Source of the DNA: Myxococcales bacterium
Lineage (GTDB): Bacteria; Myxococcota; Bradymonadia; UBA7976; UBA1532
Direction: 5' to 3'
DNA: 60,942 nucleotides
NCBI GenBank assembly: GCA_020633515.1
Contig: JACKDM010000029.1
Coordinates: 1 to 60,942 of the forward strand
In this document: positions 59,801 through 60,942 of the stretch, in pieces
How positions within the stretch are numbered: the first letter of the stretch is position 1
How the letters are laid out: every line of letters begins with the position of its first letter
Program-made: the position numbers and the translations under genes
The notes under the pieces: model-generated
The model's input: only the letters and a program-made list of their open reading frames with translations
Database searches by the model: none
Told to the model about the DNA's origin: nothing

Positions 59801-60942
59801 TCCGGCCGGCGGCGTCGGTGACCCTCAGCAGCCGCCCGCCGTCGTCGTGGCTCAGCTCGATGACATTGCCGAAGCCATCCTGCTTGCGCGCGAGGCGGTA
59901 GCGCTTGCTGTCGTGCAGCACGAAGACGCGGGTCGTCTCGTCGCGGTCGACGAGGTGCCACTCGGTCTCGGTCGGGTGGCTGAAGAAGACCCGCTCGCGC
60001 GGATCGAAGTGCGGCTCGGCGCCGACCGCGAGCCGGGGCAGCTCGACGAGGCCGCCGTCGCCCTTCATCCACACCAGGAACGGCTGGTCGATCTCGTCGG
60101 TGGTGACGGTGTTGCGCAGCCACTCGTCGCAGGTGTGCCGCCAGCCGGGGCCGAGCGGCTGGAGCGGGCGCACGCCGTCGCGGCGGTCGGTGCGGGCGCT
60201 GCTGTAGAAGCGCTCGAAGCGGAAGGGCAGGGGCGCGGGGAAGTCGCAGTCGAGGTCGCGGCCGATGACCGCGCCGGTGACGACGTCGACCGGGTCGCCC
60301 TCGGCGGTGCAGCGCTCGGTGCTGCGCTGGTTGGCGGTGTTGGCGAGGTCGGGGTCGTTGCTGCGCTGGATGCGGCGCTGCGCGGCGGTGCCGGCGCGGC
60401 GAAGCCCGGCCTGGAAGCCGCGGGTCGCCGCGCCTTGCACGAGGCTCCAGATGAGCTGGTTGAGCAGGTCGCCGATGCTCATGCCGGTGAGCACGTTGCT
60501 GAAGCCGACGACCATGCCGTTGGGCACGAGCGGCACGTCGCTGCACGAGTTGGCGCCGAGCGGGATCATCATGCCGAGCGGCGCGTCGCTGACGGTGGTG
60601 CTCGGCGAGGCGAGGCTGACGCTGGCGTTGGCGACCGGGAGCGGGATCAGCGAGGCGAGGAAGGCGAGGAACGACTGCGCCGAGCTGAACATCGGGAAGA
60701 CGCGCTTGAAGTTGAAGCTGCCCCCGTCGCTCGCGCTGATCGAGTAGGTGCGGCCGGCGCTCTCGACGGTGCCGCCGCTCGCGTCGACGTGGCTCGACCC
60801 GAGCAGGTCGGCGACGAAGCCGCGCTTGAAGGTGTCGTTGTTCGAGGTCGCCGCGAGCGCCTGCACCTTGGCCTTGCCCATCTCGAGCAGCGCGTTGAAC
60901 GGCGCCGTCATGAGCGCCATCACCGCCGCGGTGATCATCGGG
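56811..60942 (-). CDS. RHS-repeat protein with PD-(D/E)XK-like C-terminal toxin (5' end cut by window edge)
   Basis: The open frame reaches the right edge, so the N-terminus is missing. The first visible ATG is at 60938, and at least 1375 residues are present. Visible order: a helical/Gly-rich N-terminal part with PLGMMIPLGANSC, then a DUF6531-type start GDPVDVVTGAVIG, more than 20 YD/RHS repeats (YDAFGRRVADVRPD, YDEQGL), and the RHS core end YWYDPLGLAL. The last 160 residues differ from the core: AGESAVKNHL, then GLDIVLRHNETGALHVFEVK. The Asp plus Glu-x-Lys fits a restriction-endonuclease-fold nuclease, so DNA cleavage in rival cells is inferred. Secretion probably uses a VgrG/T6SS or a similar system not visible here. 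Confidence 0.88.
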   Translation of the reverse strand, partial: PMITAAVMALMTAPFNALLEMGKAKVQALAATSNNDTFKRGFVADLLGSSHVDASGGTVESAGRTYSISASDGGSFNFKRVFPMFSSAQSFLAFLASLIPLPVANASVSLASPSTTVSDAPLGMMIPLGANSCSDVPLVPNGMVVGFSNVLTGMSIGDLLNQLIWSLVQGAATRGFQAGLRRAGTAAQRRIQRSNDPDLANTANQRSTERCTAEGDPVDVVTGAVIGRDLDCDFPAPLPFRFERFYSSARTDRRDGVRPLQPLGPGWRHTCDEWLRNTVTTDEIDQPFLVWMKGDGGLVELPRLAVGAEPHFDPRERVFFSHPTETEWHLVDRDETTRVFVLHDSKRYRLARKQDGFGNVIELSHDDGGRLLRVTDAAGRIYACHHQGDRLAEIRVVEARGEPCNQLVARFEYDGRGRLVAAYDAAGAPERYAYDETDRLAAKTDRGGYTARWRYDELGRCTWTAGDDNRFWRTFTHETGAAVTRVRDGIGRETLYRYDEESGDVTEALYPDGQIAAYVYDDNGWLTEHKAVDGRTRKYAYDAFGRRVADVRPDDTTLEMRYDAHGRLVETTDALGRVSTLVRDERGALIEVHRPGLPAIRYVRDERGAAVEKWEGGRLVRRARYDEQGLIVRDERPGFATTTWQTDPFGRVVRSKQGGRVVTRKHDDCGRIIELCDERGEQVRHRFDAAGRVVERQDPDGRVWRYAYEGPPTKPTRVTLPDGGELRFAHDTEGFVEEVTLPSGHRQKLTRRADGHIVRRELVGAGWHEEYSRDGGGRIEEVRRSDGRWQRFTRDALGHVIKDEASDGLTYQVERDPFGRMVAVDDGFETVKLGYGPGGGLVEDVRGDDSARLKLDRDGRVRRRTTSWGEQTGFGYDDAGRLARVEVRAGEVIEHGYDDLGRRALTRHPNGAVDRRGYDALDRPVEQVVEANGKRLLHRDLQWKGPRLAEIRDSLRGRMAITRDADGRVTAVEHGTGAREAYAFGAHREQSEVPAGSVTRDASGRPVRVGERRVDYGPGGAARRVVDGEGRATVYRYDARNRLIQIERPEGPEIHYHYDALGRRIARVAGDRVDRYHWVGLSLAARSGPDGIEQFIREPDGDLALARRRPDGRLDAIHSDPAGTPHTLTGPDGSVSWWVERGAQGDELATGGDGPRLALGRPGEWVEPDEGLIHSVFRTLDPTHCAWLQPDPMRWTTGVFDHTVSADPWYWYDPLGLALCTRAIGQAGESAVKNHLLSMVDADQQPIYSDTGFRPAYHGLDIVLRHNETGALHVFEVKANSSQLSAAQQQPTTYIDSRAQRMQNTNSSQSGLSGASSGPVQTPDPSTGHTVNQSLGQELQGTPPATGERFVARVNVNEVNGQAVADPSSIDVQQWD

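Noticed and set aside
1..60942. tRNA, rRNA, riboswitch or strong rho-independent terminators
   Set aside because: I found no convincing cloverleaf, conserved rRNA stretch or GC stem followed by a T-run. Intergenic gaps are short and GC-rich, and a covariance-model search would be needed to exclude small RNAs.

Overview
The window is about 61 kb of very high-GC, densely coding DNA. Three things point to a member of Myxococcota (Polyangia-like): Ser/Thr kinase fusions, a Cys-rich lipoprotein, and a TOMM kinase/cyclase fusion beside its peptide. This is inference; no rRNA, tRNA, CRISPR array, integrase or insertion sequence was seen.

Layout. 1-6407 (-) is most of a giant secreted DUF11/thrombospondin-type-3 protein cut by the left edge. 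6717-13377 (+) holds a small HTH regulator behind TGTCAG repeats, a sigma-54 activator, a 1328-aa kinase/cyclase/ATPase/TPR protein and, overlapping it by 4 bp, a TOMM-type RiPP precursor ending in Cys-Cys. 13423-16684 (-) is a thiolase plus 3-hydroxyacyl-CoA dehydrogenase/enoyl-CoA hydratase pair. 16975-26291 (+) is a nine-gene run: methyltransferase, DUF924, S-adenosylhomocysteine-hydrolase-like protein, QueD, QueC, QueE, PurB, a short PurA, and a phosphoribosyltransferase fused to an IMP dehydrogenase/GMP reductase barrel. This gene content matches toyocamycin/tubercidin-type 7-deazapurine nucleoside pathways. An antiparallel three-gene operon (26322-29964: kinase-like phosphotransferase, P-type ATPase, Nudix hydrolase) abuts it.

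30135-37507 is mixed: a calpain-like protease with a 15-bp tandem repeat, an LCIB-type carbonic anhydrase homologue, a Cys-rich lipoprotein, membrane proteins and an FMN-dependent glutamate-synthase-like protein. 37766-41464 (-) holds the TOMM maturation genes: an N-terminal leader-peptide-binding piece, a YcaO protein and an amidohydrolase. The first two look like one gene broken by several single-base losses in G-runs.

41670-42215 (+) is a small secreted protein. 42225-54337 (-) is the most unusual block: three tandem, tightly coupled double-AAA Clp-like ATPases, followed by a protein kinase with a formylglycine-generating-enzyme-like domain. Two of the ATPases carry C-terminal domains that resemble the PCRF domain of peptide chain release factors. 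54473-55717 (+) is a sulfotransferase. 55718-60942 (-) is an RHS-repeat protein, open at the right edge, with a PD-(D/E)XK-like C-terminal toxin and a downstream candidate immunity gene.

The two best candidates for undescribed biology are the Clp/release-factor-like ATPase operon and the myxobacterial-type 7-deazapurine nucleoside cluster.
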